NCBI RefSeq assembly: GCF_010093815.1
Contig: NW_022985551.1
Span: forward strand, 640,614 to 704,613
Source of the DNA: Pseudovirgaria hyperparasitica
Taxonomy: Eukaryota > Ascomycota > Dothideomycetes > Acrospermales > Acrospermaceae
Direction of reading: 5' to 3'
Length of the DNA stretch: 64,000 nucleotides
Shown: positions 47,031-59,433 of the stretch, piece after piece
Layout of the letters: each line of letters opens with the position of its first letter
Position numbering within the stretch: position 1 is the stretch's first letter
Notes under the pieces: model-generated
Told to the model about the DNA's origin: nothing
The model's input: the letters and a program-made list of their open reading frames with translations, nothing else
The model's database searches: none
Position numbers and translations under genes: made by a program

Positions 47031-50000
47031 TTAGCGTGTGTAGTGGTAGACTGTGCTCACCATCAGTCGTTGCCTCAAAACGGTAGAAAGGATGACCTCA
47101 AAGCATAAGATGATACATACCTGGAGGTTGAACATACGATGGAGGAGCTCCGTATGGGAACTGAGGAGCCTGTGATTGTGTAGGTCGTATGTGTTGCATG
47201 GCTGACATACTAGGGTGCTGAGTGTTAGCTCGGTTGAGGTCGACATTACCAAGTAGCTCCACCATCTTGCGTGGGTCTAGGACTACTGCCTTGTAATAAT
47301 GAGCAGCTGGTATAATGCTCAGAAGGAAATTGATTTCCTTAGGCAGAGGCGCCGGGCCCGGAGGCTGTGTCATAGCCATGTTAATGTTTCCATCACTCCT
47401 CTGTTGGTTACGCCTCTGAGCGTCCAGACGACGACCGGCAGCACCTTTGAGAGGTGACTCCCCACGAATGAACTTAGCAGGACGCTCAGTGTCAGAGTCG
47501 TCTCCCACGAACGGTCGTTTTGGTGAGTTGGTGATGACCTGAGGTTGTACAGCGAGCGCCGCAGGTGGCATTTGAGGAGATCGAACAGAAGGAGGTGCCG
47601 GTGCGGAGATAGCAGGCATAACTGAAGATAGAGCTTTCGGACGTACTTGCGTTCCGGGAGAGATAATATGGCGTATAGTTGTTGGGTCGAACTCGTGTTC
47701 TGTATACCGGTGAGCGAAGCTGGCGAGTCTTGGGTCTTCGGGGAAAAGTGTGGCCATGCGTTTCTCTAACTGCACGATTTGGCTGAGTTCGCCGTACTGT
47801 GATTCGTATTCATGGAAGAATGCGAAAAGAGACTTGGCCTTGTGTACATTTTCCGGTTTGGCTGTCATCCTAGAGACTGTGGTTTCAAAGACTGCTCGGG
47901 CGTCTGTAGTTCATGTCAGTGGCCGCCGTGTTTAAGATTTGTCTCCACCTACTTGTGATGTCTCTGGTGTTGATTAAATGCTTCAGATACTCCAAATTAA
48001 ATAGCTCATCATCTGGGAAAAGCTTCTGTGCCCTTTCGAAGAGCTTGGTGGCTACTGGGTCTTTATAGTGATACTCCATCAGAGCGCTGGTGATCCATAT
48101 CTCAGCTGTCCATTGACCTCGCGCTCGGGCATCGATAAAGACAGCTCGGAAGCCACCAGGCTTGTCAGAGGTCTTCTTGCCCGTTCCTTTGCCTTGCACA
48201 CGACGCATTGCCCTCATCAATGCAATCCAGCTGTATGATATTGTTCGTTTGATTACCTTCAATTGAGCGTCACTGCCCCGCTTGATAGCATCTATCTGCA
48301 CCTGTTGGGCAGTCTTCCAGGCCTCGTGGGCTTTCTTCTGTTCAGCAACATCGTCATCGTCATCGCCATCATCATCTTCGATGGAAATTTCAGGCTCTTC
48401 TGCTCGGAACCGCTCTTTAACGGTCTCAATAAGCTGTTGCTGTCGTTTCTTGGCTTTGTCGATGAGCTCATAAAGAGCGTCTAACAATTTATCGTAAGGT
48501 GCTCTGATAAGCGAGCCACGTTTGATCTTTGCCTCGTCAGTCTCTTCAGGGAGCGTTGTGAGCTCGACCCGGTCTGCTTTCTTGAAGGCCAGAAGACAGT
48601 TCTCGGGGTTGGCTGTTATGCCGTCGTCCAGAAATTTGTTCCCTTCCGCTTCCATATCATTTTGAAAGCACCACTCAGCAGCATCGAACCACATATCAGG
48701 CCAGAATCGAAGAGGCATGACAGACTGTCTGTAAGCGTACAGCACCCTAGCCTTATATGCGTCCAAGTCTTCGTCTTTGAGCACCAGAGGATCTTCCTTC
48801 TCCCACCTGATCCAATTGCTCCATATCTCAATCTGCCTCGTGTATTCCTCCTCGCCATCGAATCCTTTCATCGGAGGTAGGCGAGGTGTCGTGTTGCGCA
48901 GTAGATCTCGGGTGATGTTATCAAGCTGCACGTACGAGCTCCTAGCTGTTACAAAAGCAGGTGAACGTTCTTGTAGAAACTTGCGACCCTTGTATGCATT
49001 AGCTCTATTGCCACTGGTTATAACAGATGGCAGAACTTACTGTGACCCTGTTAAGAGTCGTTTCGAATGTATCGTATTGTTTCCAGATATCGTGGAGCTT
49101 TTCCGTTGGTATACATACAGCACGCTGATATATCTTCCTGAGAGAGTCCATCTTCTGCTGATCCTGCCACGTAGTGCCACCAACGGTTCCAGGTGCGCTT
49201 TTGAGAAACTCAATGTAATCTTGCCACATCTTGCCCGAGTCTTTGTCAATACCCACCTTCCCCAGCGCGTACTCGTAAGCAGAGGTGATGACTTGTCGGG
49301 CTTGGCCTGAAGAATCCGACATAAGATTGTTACGACGACGAACGTAGTCAAGGTACATGGACCACATTTCGACGTTCCAAAGCCTTTCGAGAGATATGCT
49401 GAAGATCTGTTCCAGGCGCGAGAGCTCCTCTTCCTGCAATTCCATGTGAGCATAAATAAGCCATTGTTCGACCTGCGGGTTTGTCAGTCAATATTTTCCC
49501 ACCAACGTCAAGCAACGCACCGCCTGTGGAAACTTTTCGAAGAATCGTGTGTAGATTGCTCGTGCATCATCAAGCTTGTTGCGTTTACGATATTCCGCAA
49601 TCAAGCTTAAATATGCGTCGATGTCGCCTCGTGGGTCTTCCTTAATCCTATCCTCAAGTATACCGATGCGGTCTTGCGGTAAGCGGCCCTTGGGAAAAGA
49701 GCTTGGAATGAGTGCAGCTGTATCGGCAGAAGCTGTAGTGGTAGTAGATGGATCGGGAGGTGCAGCAGTTGAGTAGACTTTAGCGGGAGCACTGGTTTCA
49801 GCAGGAACAGAGGTAGAGTGAGGGACAGTGTCAGTAACGCCAATAGAAAGAGCACCAGATACATCCTGATCTTGCGCGTTTTGTAAAGGTACATCTGGTT
49901 GGGAAAGAGTATTGATAGGAGTTTGAGGAACAGAATGTAGCGCCGTTTCTGGTGCCGCTTCTAGATTGCCCATGCCCTTGTCTCCAACACTTTGTCCCTT

Positions 50001-50357
50001 TGATAAAGATACTGGTGTCTCATCCTCATCTTCGTCATCATCGTCAACAACGAAACCACCAACTGTCCGTGGCTGCTTCGAAAAAGCAGGCGACTCGGAA
50101 GGAGCAGGCGCATGCATGTCTGCAGAGGCGATGGCAGGCGTGGCAGGGCTTTGAGGCATGGAGCCAGACATAGACGTACGATTCGATCCGCTCTCGTCCT
50201 CATCATGCGAGTGCTCATTACTTGCAATGAGGCGCGCAGGGTCGTAGTCTTCATCTCCTTCGTTATCAACCGTCTGTTCGTTGTCACCGTTAACATATGC
50301 GGGTGTCCCATCCTGCATCGATTGCAGGAAGGCAAGTTCGGCATCTGCGTCAGTCAT
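47031..50357 (-). CDS. RNA14: mRNA 3'-end processing protein Rna14 (CstF-77)
   Basis: Five exons, 50357-49521, 49472-49041, 48988-47953, 47903-47121 and 47050-47031, encode about 1035 residues; the 20-nt last exon is the least certain. The N-terminal ~225 residues are acidic and Ser/Pro-rich. HAT repeats follow (AYLSLIAEYRKRNKLDDARA; VEMWSMYLDYVRRRNN; SWIALMRAMRRVQG; LFNLEYLKHLINTRDITNAR), and then a Pro-rich region and the C-terminal monkeytail-like segment (INFLLSIIPAAHYYKAVVL). Rna14 is the scaffold of cleavage factor IA, dimerising through HAT repeats and binding Rna15 and Pcf11 to process pre-mRNA 3' ends. It is divergent from the Unc-50 gene. Confidence 0.93.
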
Positions 50358-50892
50358 CGTGAGGTCTTATTAAGCTGAATATAAAGAGATTTGGGACGAT
50401 GAGTGGCCACGTAGTGGTAGGCAACCTAGAGAGTCGCTAGACAGCGGTTTGGGCGCAAACCAGGCGCGCAGGCCCAAGATGGCGGTGCAAGAGGACCACT
50501 TTCGGCAGTAGATAACAACTTTGCAGTAATTGTCGTGATAGAGTGTGTAGATGACGATGGTAGCGGACAGTTCGGTCGACGTGAGAGTCTGCGGTGAGCT
50601 GTTTGAGAATGGAAAGTTTGTCCTTGAGCGTACCTATTGTTAGAAAGCTAGCGCGAATCAATTCGCGCCAAGACCGATTGATGCATACAGCTTCGGCACC
50701 AACGTCACTTGTCAGGACATACACTCATGGTAAGTGAACAACGTCACAATGAAATAAAACACCCTTATACCGTAGTAACACCTTGGTCACGCGCTGAGAG
50801 TCAATCAAAACGCCAGCATATTCAAAGGAAATTCTTGTATCCCCTAGAAGACCGACATACACATCCATCTCCTCACACGATTCTATCCCGAC
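50358..50892. promoter_or_regulatory. divergent promoter RNA14 / UNC-50
   Basis: 535 bp between divergent start codons. A minus-strand open frame at 50437-50724 has no conserved features and lacks a good ATG context, so it is read as promoter or leader sequence. Confidence 0.5.
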
Positions 50893-51827
50893 ATGAACCC
50901 TCACATATCACTCCCACGTCATGGTGAACCTTCAAACTTCGGTGGTGCTCCTCCCAGCAATCAGAGCGAAGGCTTCCGCATGCCTAGATTCTTCAAGCGC
51001 CTGTTCAAGTTTCCGCAGATGGACTTCGAGATGGCCATTTGGGAGATGACTAGCTTGATCATAGCACCAAAGAAGGTTTTCAGGTCAATATACTACCATG
51101 TGAGACTGCATAGTGTAAATGTTGAAGCGTTGTTCTGACCAAGTCTTGCTAGAAACAAACCAAAAATACATGGCACCGGCCAGATCCATCCTTCACGTAC
51201 CTTTTGTCTTTCTTCCTCCTCCTCACGTCGTTCGCATGGGGACTCGCATACGCACGTGGTATCACGAACATAGTAGCTATCACCATAATATTCATCGCGA
51301 TTCACTTCCTGCTCGTGTCTGTCCTTGTGGCTGCTGCGTTATACGTTCTCGTAGGCAAGTTTCTAGGCCCAGGTGTGCCCGGTCTGCCTGGAAAGAGAAG
51401 ACAGGGGCTCTTCATGCGCCCTGGCGAAGGAGAACAGCTCGAGTATGGGTACTGCTGGGATGTATCCATCAGGGCATTCGTACCGGTGTGGGTATTCCTG
51501 TATGTGGTGCAGTTCGTCCTTATGCCGGTAATTGCAAAGGAATTCTGGTTATCGAAGCTTGTTGGGAATTCATTGTATCTGATCGCGTTCGCTTATTACT
51601 TCGTTATCTTATTTTTGGGATTCAACGGTGAGTTATGGACCGCTGAGGAAGATGGAAGTGTGGTTAACGTATTAACAGCTCTGCCCTTCCTCCACCACAC
51701 AGAACTACTCCTTGGACCAGTGCCTGTCATCGCAACTATATGGCTGATCAGTCTCTTCACGACAAACCTACCGAAACACTTCGCGCCAGTGTTATGGGCA
51801 GGAGCAGGATTGCGGAAGGACGTATAG
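50893..51827 (+). CDS. UNC-50 / Gmh1 family Golgi membrane protein
   Basis: Three exons, 50893-51099, 51153-51627 and 51679-51827, encode 276 residues, the family's normal length. UNC-50 signatures span the first splice (FRSIYYH joined to KQTKNTWHRPDPSF), followed by about five hydrophobic segments and EYGYCWDVSIRAFVPVW, then ALPFLHHTELLLGPVP. Yeast Gmh1 is a Golgi membrane protein that interacts with the Arf exchange factor Gea1, and animal UNC-50 is needed for nicotinic receptor trafficking. The second intron is 51 nt, divisible by three and free of stops, so unspliced RNA would also be translated through. Confidence 0.93.
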
Positions 51828-52047
51828 ACATGAACTGTTGACTATTGATAAAAGTTCTGTGGCTCTGTGCTTATATGGAGTATATCAGCTCTTTCGCATG
51901 ATCTTTGTCTAATATACTGTACATGAAGTGGGGAAAGTAACATCAATCTTCTGAGGCCGCACATGTGGTGTGATACAATGAGCTAGACAGGGCACGCCAC
52001 GCAATGCTTATATGTACCTACAATCATGTGACCATCCAAACATAGGC

Positions 52048-55000
52048 CTACAGCAAGCGTTTCTCGGACTTCTCCTCATAATGCTGGATTACATCGCCAA
52101 CGAAGAAGTCTTCGAAATTTTCGAAAGAGACACCACATTCAGTCCCCTTTGAAATCTCCTGGACATCTTTTTTGTGGCTCTTCAGCGAGGAAATGGTACC
52201 TGCGAAGGTTAACTTGATTTCGATTCAGACTGATAGTTGCGATGAGTGACTTACCGTCGTAGATGATTTCCTGGTTGCGCAGAACTCTGACTTTGCCATC
52301 TTTCTTCAGTGTACCCGTACGAACCCTCGAACCAGCGATCAGTATGAACTTTCGACCCCTGATATTGAAGTTGAAAGTCTGCAAAATTTCCGCCTCGCCC
52401 GTCACGCGCTGTGTCACCTTCGGTGCGAGCTTCTCACTAACGATGCTCTTCACGTCGTCGACTAGCCGGTAGATAATATTGTGATTCAGTATCCGCACTT
52501 TGTTTGCGTCAGCAAGAGCGGCGATGTGACCGGGTGTTTGGGTGTTGAAATTGATGATAGACCCGCCAGCAGTTGCAGCGTGTTCGATGTCGAACTCTGA
52601 TACCGCACCAACACCAGTCCTGAGTACTTGCGCTTGGACTTCACCATTTCCAATGGCCGAAACCGAATTAAGAATCGCTTCAGCAGAGCCGGATACATCA
52701 GCTTTGATAATAAACGGTACGTTGGTTGGACCAGTTGATATTTCTTCTGTTTTAGCATCCTCCGGCTCACCGTCTGGATACTCTTCAGCTCGTCGAGTGG
52801 CTTCTTCGTCAGTCGCTTTTTTAGCCGCTTCGGCTCGCCGAGCTTCATTGATGGCTTCCATATCTACAGCGAGTTTGATACGCTCAGCCTTCTCGATACG
52901 GTAATCAACTACACTGGTGGCCTTGTGTTCATCTGAAGCTTGAATCACCTCATCTCCAGCTTCGGGTTGCTCGCGCCAACCACCGACTTCAACAGGGGTA
53001 CCTGGCCCTGCCGATTCAACAACGATACCAGCATCTGTCTTCAGTGATCGCACCCTTGCCCATGTTTGACCCGCAACCAAGACGTCGCCGATGCGAAGAG
53101 TACCTTGGCGTACGAGAACAGTAGCAACCTTTCCAGAGGTCTTCGTTGCGGCTTCGATCACCCATCCCTCGACCTGCCTTTGAGGATCCGCACGATGATC
53201 GAGCATTTCCGACAAAGTGACAATTGCCTCTTCGAGATCCTCCATCCCTTGACCGGTCTTGCCGCTGACATGGATGGCTTGAACATCACCACCGAAGTCC
53301 TCGACTTCCACTCCATTCGCCATGAGATCTCGCTTGACCACTTCGGGGGCGGCTCCTTGCTTGTCCATCTTATTGATCGCAACGATCATAGGCACACCTG
53401 CACCCTGCGCATGATTGATAGCTTCGATGGTCTGCGGCTTCACACTATCATCTGCCGCAACAACAAGGACAACAATATCAGTCACATTGGCACCACGTTG
53501 GCGCATATCTAAAAATGCAGCATGTCCAGGCGTATCCAAGAAAGTGATGGTTTTCCCCGAGGGCAATGGCACGCTAAAAGCACCGATATGTTGAGTGATC
53601 CCTCCGAATTCGCTCTTTACTACCGCCGACTTTCTCAGATAGTCCAATAGTGTTGTCTTGCCGTGATCAACGTGTCCCATGATTGTGACTATCGGGGGTC
53701 GTGCTGGGAGATGTGCCTTGTCTTCGGGTTCAGGCAAAGCTTGCAAATCTCTAGCAAACTCATCCTCAACGAGTGGTTGAAAGTTGTATTCCATTGCAAT
53801 GAGTGACGCGTCTTCCGACGTGAGGATATGGTAATTCTGAACATCTTCGAACCCAAGCTCTTCCATTTTGGTGACGAGGCGATCCACATGAACCCGAAGT
53901 GCTGTAGCAAGATTGACAACACTGATGTACTCTGGCAGACTGATCGGTTTCGGTGCTTCCTTCTTGGTCATTTTCTTTTCTTGCCTCGACCTCCGTCTTT
54001 CCTCGCGTAGAGCTCGTGCCTCATCCTCTGCTTCTTGCTCATGCTCTATTTGGGTCCTTCTACCCTTGCGTCTCGTGTTCCTAGAATCTCTTGCCCAAGT
54101 ATCTCCTTCCATGAAAGCGCCGGCAGCCTCCAGACGTCGTCGTTCTCGTCGTTGTCGATAACTCTCCACTGCTCCTGTGGGTTCATTTTCTTCAACAATT
54201 CTACCATCCTCTTTGCTTCTATGCGTTGTGGTAGCGGCACCGCTAGTTGAAAACGGACTGAACGTTACGAATTCTGAGTTAGACTTCTTTGGCGTCAGAC
54301 CAACTGACCCTTCCATGCTACCAGACGGTGGCTCCTTGACCAAAGAGTGGTCTTCAACAGATGTGGCGCTGCCCAATACGCTTCCTCGCTGTTCAGGGTC
54401 TCGCCGTCCCAGATCTCGTATCCGTTGTGGTAGGAATGGTGTGTATGATGGACGGAATCTCTCTGCATTTCTCATGACATCGCGGATCGGTTGTTTTTGG
54501 ATAACTCTTCTAAGCACAGGAGGTCTTGATTCCGCGCTCTCAAGTAGCTTGGAAATATCTTCTGGACTCGGTTTCTTCCGCAGACCTTGCCAGTTAACAG
54601 GGACAGGCTCTTTTACTGGCTCGTCCAACGACAGAAGGCGTCCTCGCTCTTCACGTATGATAGGCATTGGGGCCCTTGATTGTATACGAGGAGCATGATG
54701 TGTGTTATTGGGTTGTACTCTGAATCTAGGCAGCTCACGATAAGGGCGCCCAGTATAGCTCGTCTGTTGTTGGTCAGAGCGTGCATTCAGATCTTCTTGA
54801 TTGGTATTGCGCGTCTTGGTCAGAGCAGGATGTATAGCAGGTTGTTGGCGTGTGGCAAGAGGTGACTTTCGCTCCTCTGAAGACAATGCAAAACCACCAA
54901 AACATCGTGCTTGGTGCTGCATCATAGCAGACTGAGCTCTAGTGCGCTGTAGCTGTCGTGATCTACATTTCAACTGCCACTTCGCCATATCCACGTTGTG

Positions 55001-55182
55001 TGAAGCGCCATTATTGGGAGTTGTGGAAGATGTGATGGGTCTGCGCTGCTCTGAAATGACGATGCGGCGATGCTCGCAGAAGACGCAAATATTGCGAGCT
55101 GAGCCCTGGTGAGGTTAGCAGTGGGTCATACACTCAGGCCATTGGAGATTTCACTCACTCTGAGGAGTGCATTCTTCTGCAT
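52048..55182 (-). CDS. IFM1: Mitochondrial translation initiation factor IF-2
   Basis: Three exons, 55182-55159, 55105-52255 and 52199-52048, encode 1008 residues. The 8-codon first exon (MQKNALLR) joins [16 protein letters not shown] in phase 0, giving a basic mitochondrial N-terminus. The IF2 N-terminal helix ([20 protein letters not shown]) precedes the G domain: G1 GHVDHGKTT at residues ~485-493, G3 DTPGHAAF, G4 NKMD and G5 SGKTG. Domains II-IV follow, ending [22 protein letters not shown]-2 delivers initiator fMet-tRNA to the mitochondrial ribosome with GTP. A long Arg/Glu-rich region before the G domain is typical of fungal members. The start is supported by phase across both introns. 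Confidence 0.94.
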
Positions 55183-55838
55183 CGTCACAAAGGCCGATCG
55201 CTCAGCGCGGAGTCGCACACGCGATGAGTGCGAGTGTTCGAGGTTCCACTCATCCATCCAGATTGACTGCGACCAAAATTAGCGTGTCTTGCGGAACTCG
55301 GTAGTCTGCCTCAGGCTGTAACATATATTACTGACCATCGGGATTGTAAGTTTGCGATCTCGACAAAGTCACGGATATGTACTTATCTGAACAGAGGATA
55401 CTCGCCAAGTGTAAGCCTCTCCGACACTAATCCGTCAGAATTAGAGCCGGGCTATGACTATGAAGCAATACATTCTACGATGGTCACAGCAGCTCGCGTG
55501 ACCAGACCATTTTGAGATTGTTTTCTTTGACTTAATAATTAAAATCAGCGTTTTTGTAGTTGAATTATCTATGTCTTTATACATCTCAAGCGCGCTCGGA
55601 TCGTAGTTCGCAGTAATTGTGTCCTGCAGTATGGTGTTAAGGTGCAATCTGGTTTGCCGAAATCCATGGATAGAGGGATGCAGCTAGCTGTGGACCCCAG
55701 AAATGTCTATTGAATAGGTGTTCACGTCCCCACTGTTGCTCTAGTAGAGATTCAACTTACACAACACCAATTACTCGACCACTGCAGAATGTACGGGAAC
55801 TTCGTCGAACGAACCAACTAAAGCATCAATAGCTAACA
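55183..55838. promoter_or_regulatory. divergent promoter IFM1 / OXR1-like
   Basis: 656 bp between divergent starts. It is A/T-rich near 55510-55580 with no recognisable gene. Confidence 0.5.
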
Positions 55839-56880
55839 ATGTCGACCGCGCCATCCTTAGACCAGTCAGAGACATCACCAAACCATTCACGAAACTCTAC
55901 CTCTTCGTACTTTACGTATCCCGTTACATATGCAGTTTCGAGCGTACTAAGGCGACTTTCTACCGATCCAGGACCTACCCAAGTGAATATAGATCGCAGT
56001 AGCAGCTTGAAAGATATGGGTAGTGTTTTTAGTCCTCCTAGACGGCATGCATCGCCATTTCAACCTCCACCTCTTACGCCTTTAACACTTCAAGGGTACA
56101 AGTCCGGGACGGCAGACTCCGCCAAACTACTCTCGAAGTCGCTCGCTGAAGAGATACGCCTCTTAATGCCACCGAGGCTTCAATTACAGGAGAACTGGTC
56201 ACTCGCCTACAGCCTCGAGCAGGATGGCGTGAGCCTAGCGACACTTTATAAAAATTGCGATCAATACCGTGGTAGAAGAGGAGGGTACGTGCTCGTCATA
56301 CGAGATGGCGAAGGAGGCGTGAGTTCATGAGATATCATTAGCGATCTGGGCTGATTGTACATATGACAGGCTTTTGGCGCCTACTTGAGTGATCCACCAC
56401 ACCCTGCTCCTCATTACTTCGGCAATGGTGAATGCTTTCTGTGGAGGGCACATACTTTACCATCTATCCCAACGCTAGCGAATCTACCACCTCCACCTAG
56501 CGCAGACACGACCAATGCACAGCGGATGACTACACTGGCACGTCTCAACCCTCCTACATCTGGTCGAAGCGGCACAAGTACGCCTGAGCGAATACGTTTC
56601 AAGGCATTTCCCTATAGCGGTATCAATGATTATATGATATTCTGTGAGCAAGATTACTTAAGCGTTGGAGGCGGGTAAGTTATACATCTAGTGATGCTAT
56701 CCATATCTGAACTTAGGGCGGCTTACAAGCTATGTCAGTGATGGTCATTACGGGCTTTGGTTGAACGACAACTTGGAGCAAGGAATTTCAGATTCGTGCC
56801 CTACATTTGGCAATGAGCGATTGAGCGACGAAGGTTCAAAATTTGACGTGCTAGGTGTCGAGCTATGGTTTATTGGCTAG
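55839..56880 (+). CDS. OXR1: TLD-domain protein, OXR1-like
   Basis: Three exons, 55839-56318, 56370-56674 and 56739-56880, encode 308 residues; introns are 51 and 64 nt. The N-terminal ~90 residues are Ser/Thr/Pro-rich. The TLDc domain occupies the rest: [51 protein letters not shown], then [20 protein letters not shown] and [12 protein letters not shown] at the very C-terminus. A Pro/Ser/Thr-rich insert of about 50 residues splits the domain between the FLWRA and RFKAF strands. TLDc proteins protect against oxidative stress, and several bind the V-ATPase and promote its disassembly. The length and domain end match fungal OXR1 proteins. Confidence 0.92.
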
Positions 56881-57099
56881 GGGATCTGGAGTACCTGTGA
56901 TACATTTTTGCGGCATTCTCGGCGTTCGAACATCAATGGTACCATACCATTGCCGGTGGCGTTCAAGCGAGATTCTAGTCTGCTAGAATTGTAGCAGTAC
57001 CATTTTGGGGGTCACATGTCTTCTCTCCATGTGACATGTAGAGCCGTCCGGTGTAGAAGGATTTGAGCAGATGAAAGGGCTCAAGCCAATGATCAGAAT
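56881..57099. other. 3' flank of the OXR1-like gene
   Basis: No coding signal is seen. From here rightward the DNA loses the dense gene order of the preceding 57 kb. Confidence 0.4.
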
Positions 57100-57951
57100 A
57101 TGCAAGGCCCGACAGCTGCTCTGATAGGTAGGTCAGAAAGATTCAAGAGACATTATATCTTTACCTTCCCCTCCGTGCCATTGCGGATCTGCCATGCATC
57201 TGAGAATTCTCAAGAATGCCCCTGGGGAGAAGGCTGCCTACACGACATTCTGTCCTCTGAGCTCGACATTACAAGAATAGCTGAAAAAATAGCTTCAGAT
57301 CACTTACGATTGGCGACCATTCATCAATTACTTGGAACTCCCGGAATGGGAGATGCAACCCAAGGCCAATTAGTCGTCGTCAGCGAGTTCACGCCACTAG
57401 CCTTAAATTCGAGTATTTTGACTGACAAAACATGTTGTAGATTTCATGACGCTGAACTCCTCCGGGTCTTCTCTTCACGTTATCAACAGGTGGGGAGCTG
57501 ACGTCAATGTATCCTTGTCACTTGCATGAAGACTCTATAGCTCGTTGATAGTCGCATTGAATCTTACTATGATAAGAACATAAAGACTTATTGAAGTCCT
57601 ATTACTGCCCTGTTCACATCCTTGTGCATTCAGCCGATGCAATCAACCTGTAAGTGACTCGCTCGACCTTTATAGTTCATGGGTCGAATGAATTGCACCC
57701 TATAGATCCTGGCTACACACTAAGCTATTCATGCGTATTGTTCTTCCGCCCACTGATATTTTCTGTTATAGGTGTTTATTGATTTGGCAAAGTCGTTTCA
57801 TGAGCCTGGTAGTGGTCCACAAATCGTGGAACGCTGGTACACCAAATTCGCCATCAGCTCTCCTCAAATTAAGAATCCAACTTTCACGGACAGTGCATTG
57901 CATGAAGAGCACTTAAAGGGAGCGCTTGCAGGGGTAGAAATTACTCGATAG
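57100..57951 (+). pseudogene. possible unrecognised or decayed gene
   Basis: A 134-codon open segment (57100-57501) is followed, after an uncertain interval, by a segment that fits an exon pair. The last part, 57772-57951, is open for 59 codons and ends in a stop (VFIDLAKSFHEPGSGPQIVE and further). It has a good TTATAG acceptor and can be reached in phase from a donor at 57650. The upstream part reads well in more than one frame, which suggests frameshift decay or mis-chosen exons. I recognise no family. Confidence 0.3.
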
Positions 57952-59433
57952 ACACTATCGGGCAACGGTGCTGTCCGGAGGCCAATCTAGACTTCCCTCC
58001 TGTTATCATCCGTCAGGTCCTGATATGCAGAATTCTGTCACAAGGTCTCTACTCCCAGACATTAAGTACTTTGCCGAGCTTGTTAGTGCAGCTTGCGCGT
58101 TACAAATATACAGGGTCGCTTTGTGAGATGGCAGTCTTCAACTGGAGGCACAATGATATACTACTCACACGTCCTGCTCAGAGACTCCTTCAGATTCTGT
58201 GTGCAGATTAACTATATTTCGTTACCTACATCGTTCAATCTCTGGCTACCGTGACTTAATAAGCTTCTTCAAGATCTACTACTGCTGTCGCTATGCAGAC
58301 TGATACCTACAGCGTGTTTGGGGTGGGACATTACTACCAGCATATACCGTGCCAGTGGGTGTCAATGAAGTAACATCACCGCTCGATCACTAGTGCCGCA
58401 TGGCACAACGATAGAGAAATACCCTTTGGAGATGATTAGGTCCCTAAATACAAAGGAAACATTGTTCTCACGCGGGGAAGATCCTTGATATAATGCGATT
58501 GGCACAGTTGACAAGGCGTCTTGAACTCAATGACACCTAGTAGTCTGCAGGTTGATATCAGAAACACAACAAGATAAGTCAACGATACCCGATAATGTGG
58601 CACGACCGTATCCGAAAGTCTGATCCTGACAATGAAACAGGCGCGCATATCATAGAGTTGGTATCAAAACGTCTATAATTTGAAACGGGTTATCATCGAT
58701 CACACATCATTTTTTATACTTAAAAAGGCTTCCAAACTAGGAAATCGCTCTCATAATCATATGAGCACAGAAAACCCAGTTTCTTAACGCAATCAGATGT
58801 TCTAGCGAGCTAATGCGTACTGGATTCTGGCTTCTCCAGAGCCTAACAATATATCCACATGGGTAATTAGACTAAAAGAAAAGCTTCTCACCTCACAACG
58901 GGTCATCATACTAGTATACAACGACTAGTATACTCAAGCCTCAATAGTTCTTAAGACCGACTTATGAGTAGGTGCGCGAAAACGCCATGTCCTCAGAATA
59001 CATGTCATTCCGTCGATGAGTTGACGGCAGTGTCAAGTCAAGGCTTCTCAAACCATGAATCGCTTGGATCAACTGAATACTGCCGGTGAAAAAGCACTTA
59101 TAATACAGAATGGTCACCTAGAATTATAACTTATAGCTAAATTTACGTACCATTAATTCAAAGAAATGCTCTTATAGGCGTCCGGGAGCAGGAAATAGTG
59201 GAGTACTAGCGCAAGAGAGGGGCCCAGATGCAATCCAGATATATGAAACGTTAGGTTATCGTTCTACCATTGTAACGGCGCCAAATGTAGCCTATGTGAA
59301 AGGTAAGATGCCAAACAGATCTAGAATGCATTAAGAGAGAATAGAGACCCCACCTTTTACCCTCTAACATATCTAAAACTACCACGCGGGTAGATGAAAA
59401 TGATCTTCTAATCTTACAGACGGAGGAGAGTCG
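57952..59433. other. non-coding, A/T-leaning stretch
   Basis: Nearly 1.5 kb with no open frame of interest on either strand and no recognisable RNA. It may be degenerate repeat sequence, but I could not identify an element or terminal repeats. Confidence 0.4.

Noticed and set aside
50437-50724. Minus-strand ORF between RNA14 and UNC-50
   Set aside because: No conserved features and situated in a divergent promoter.
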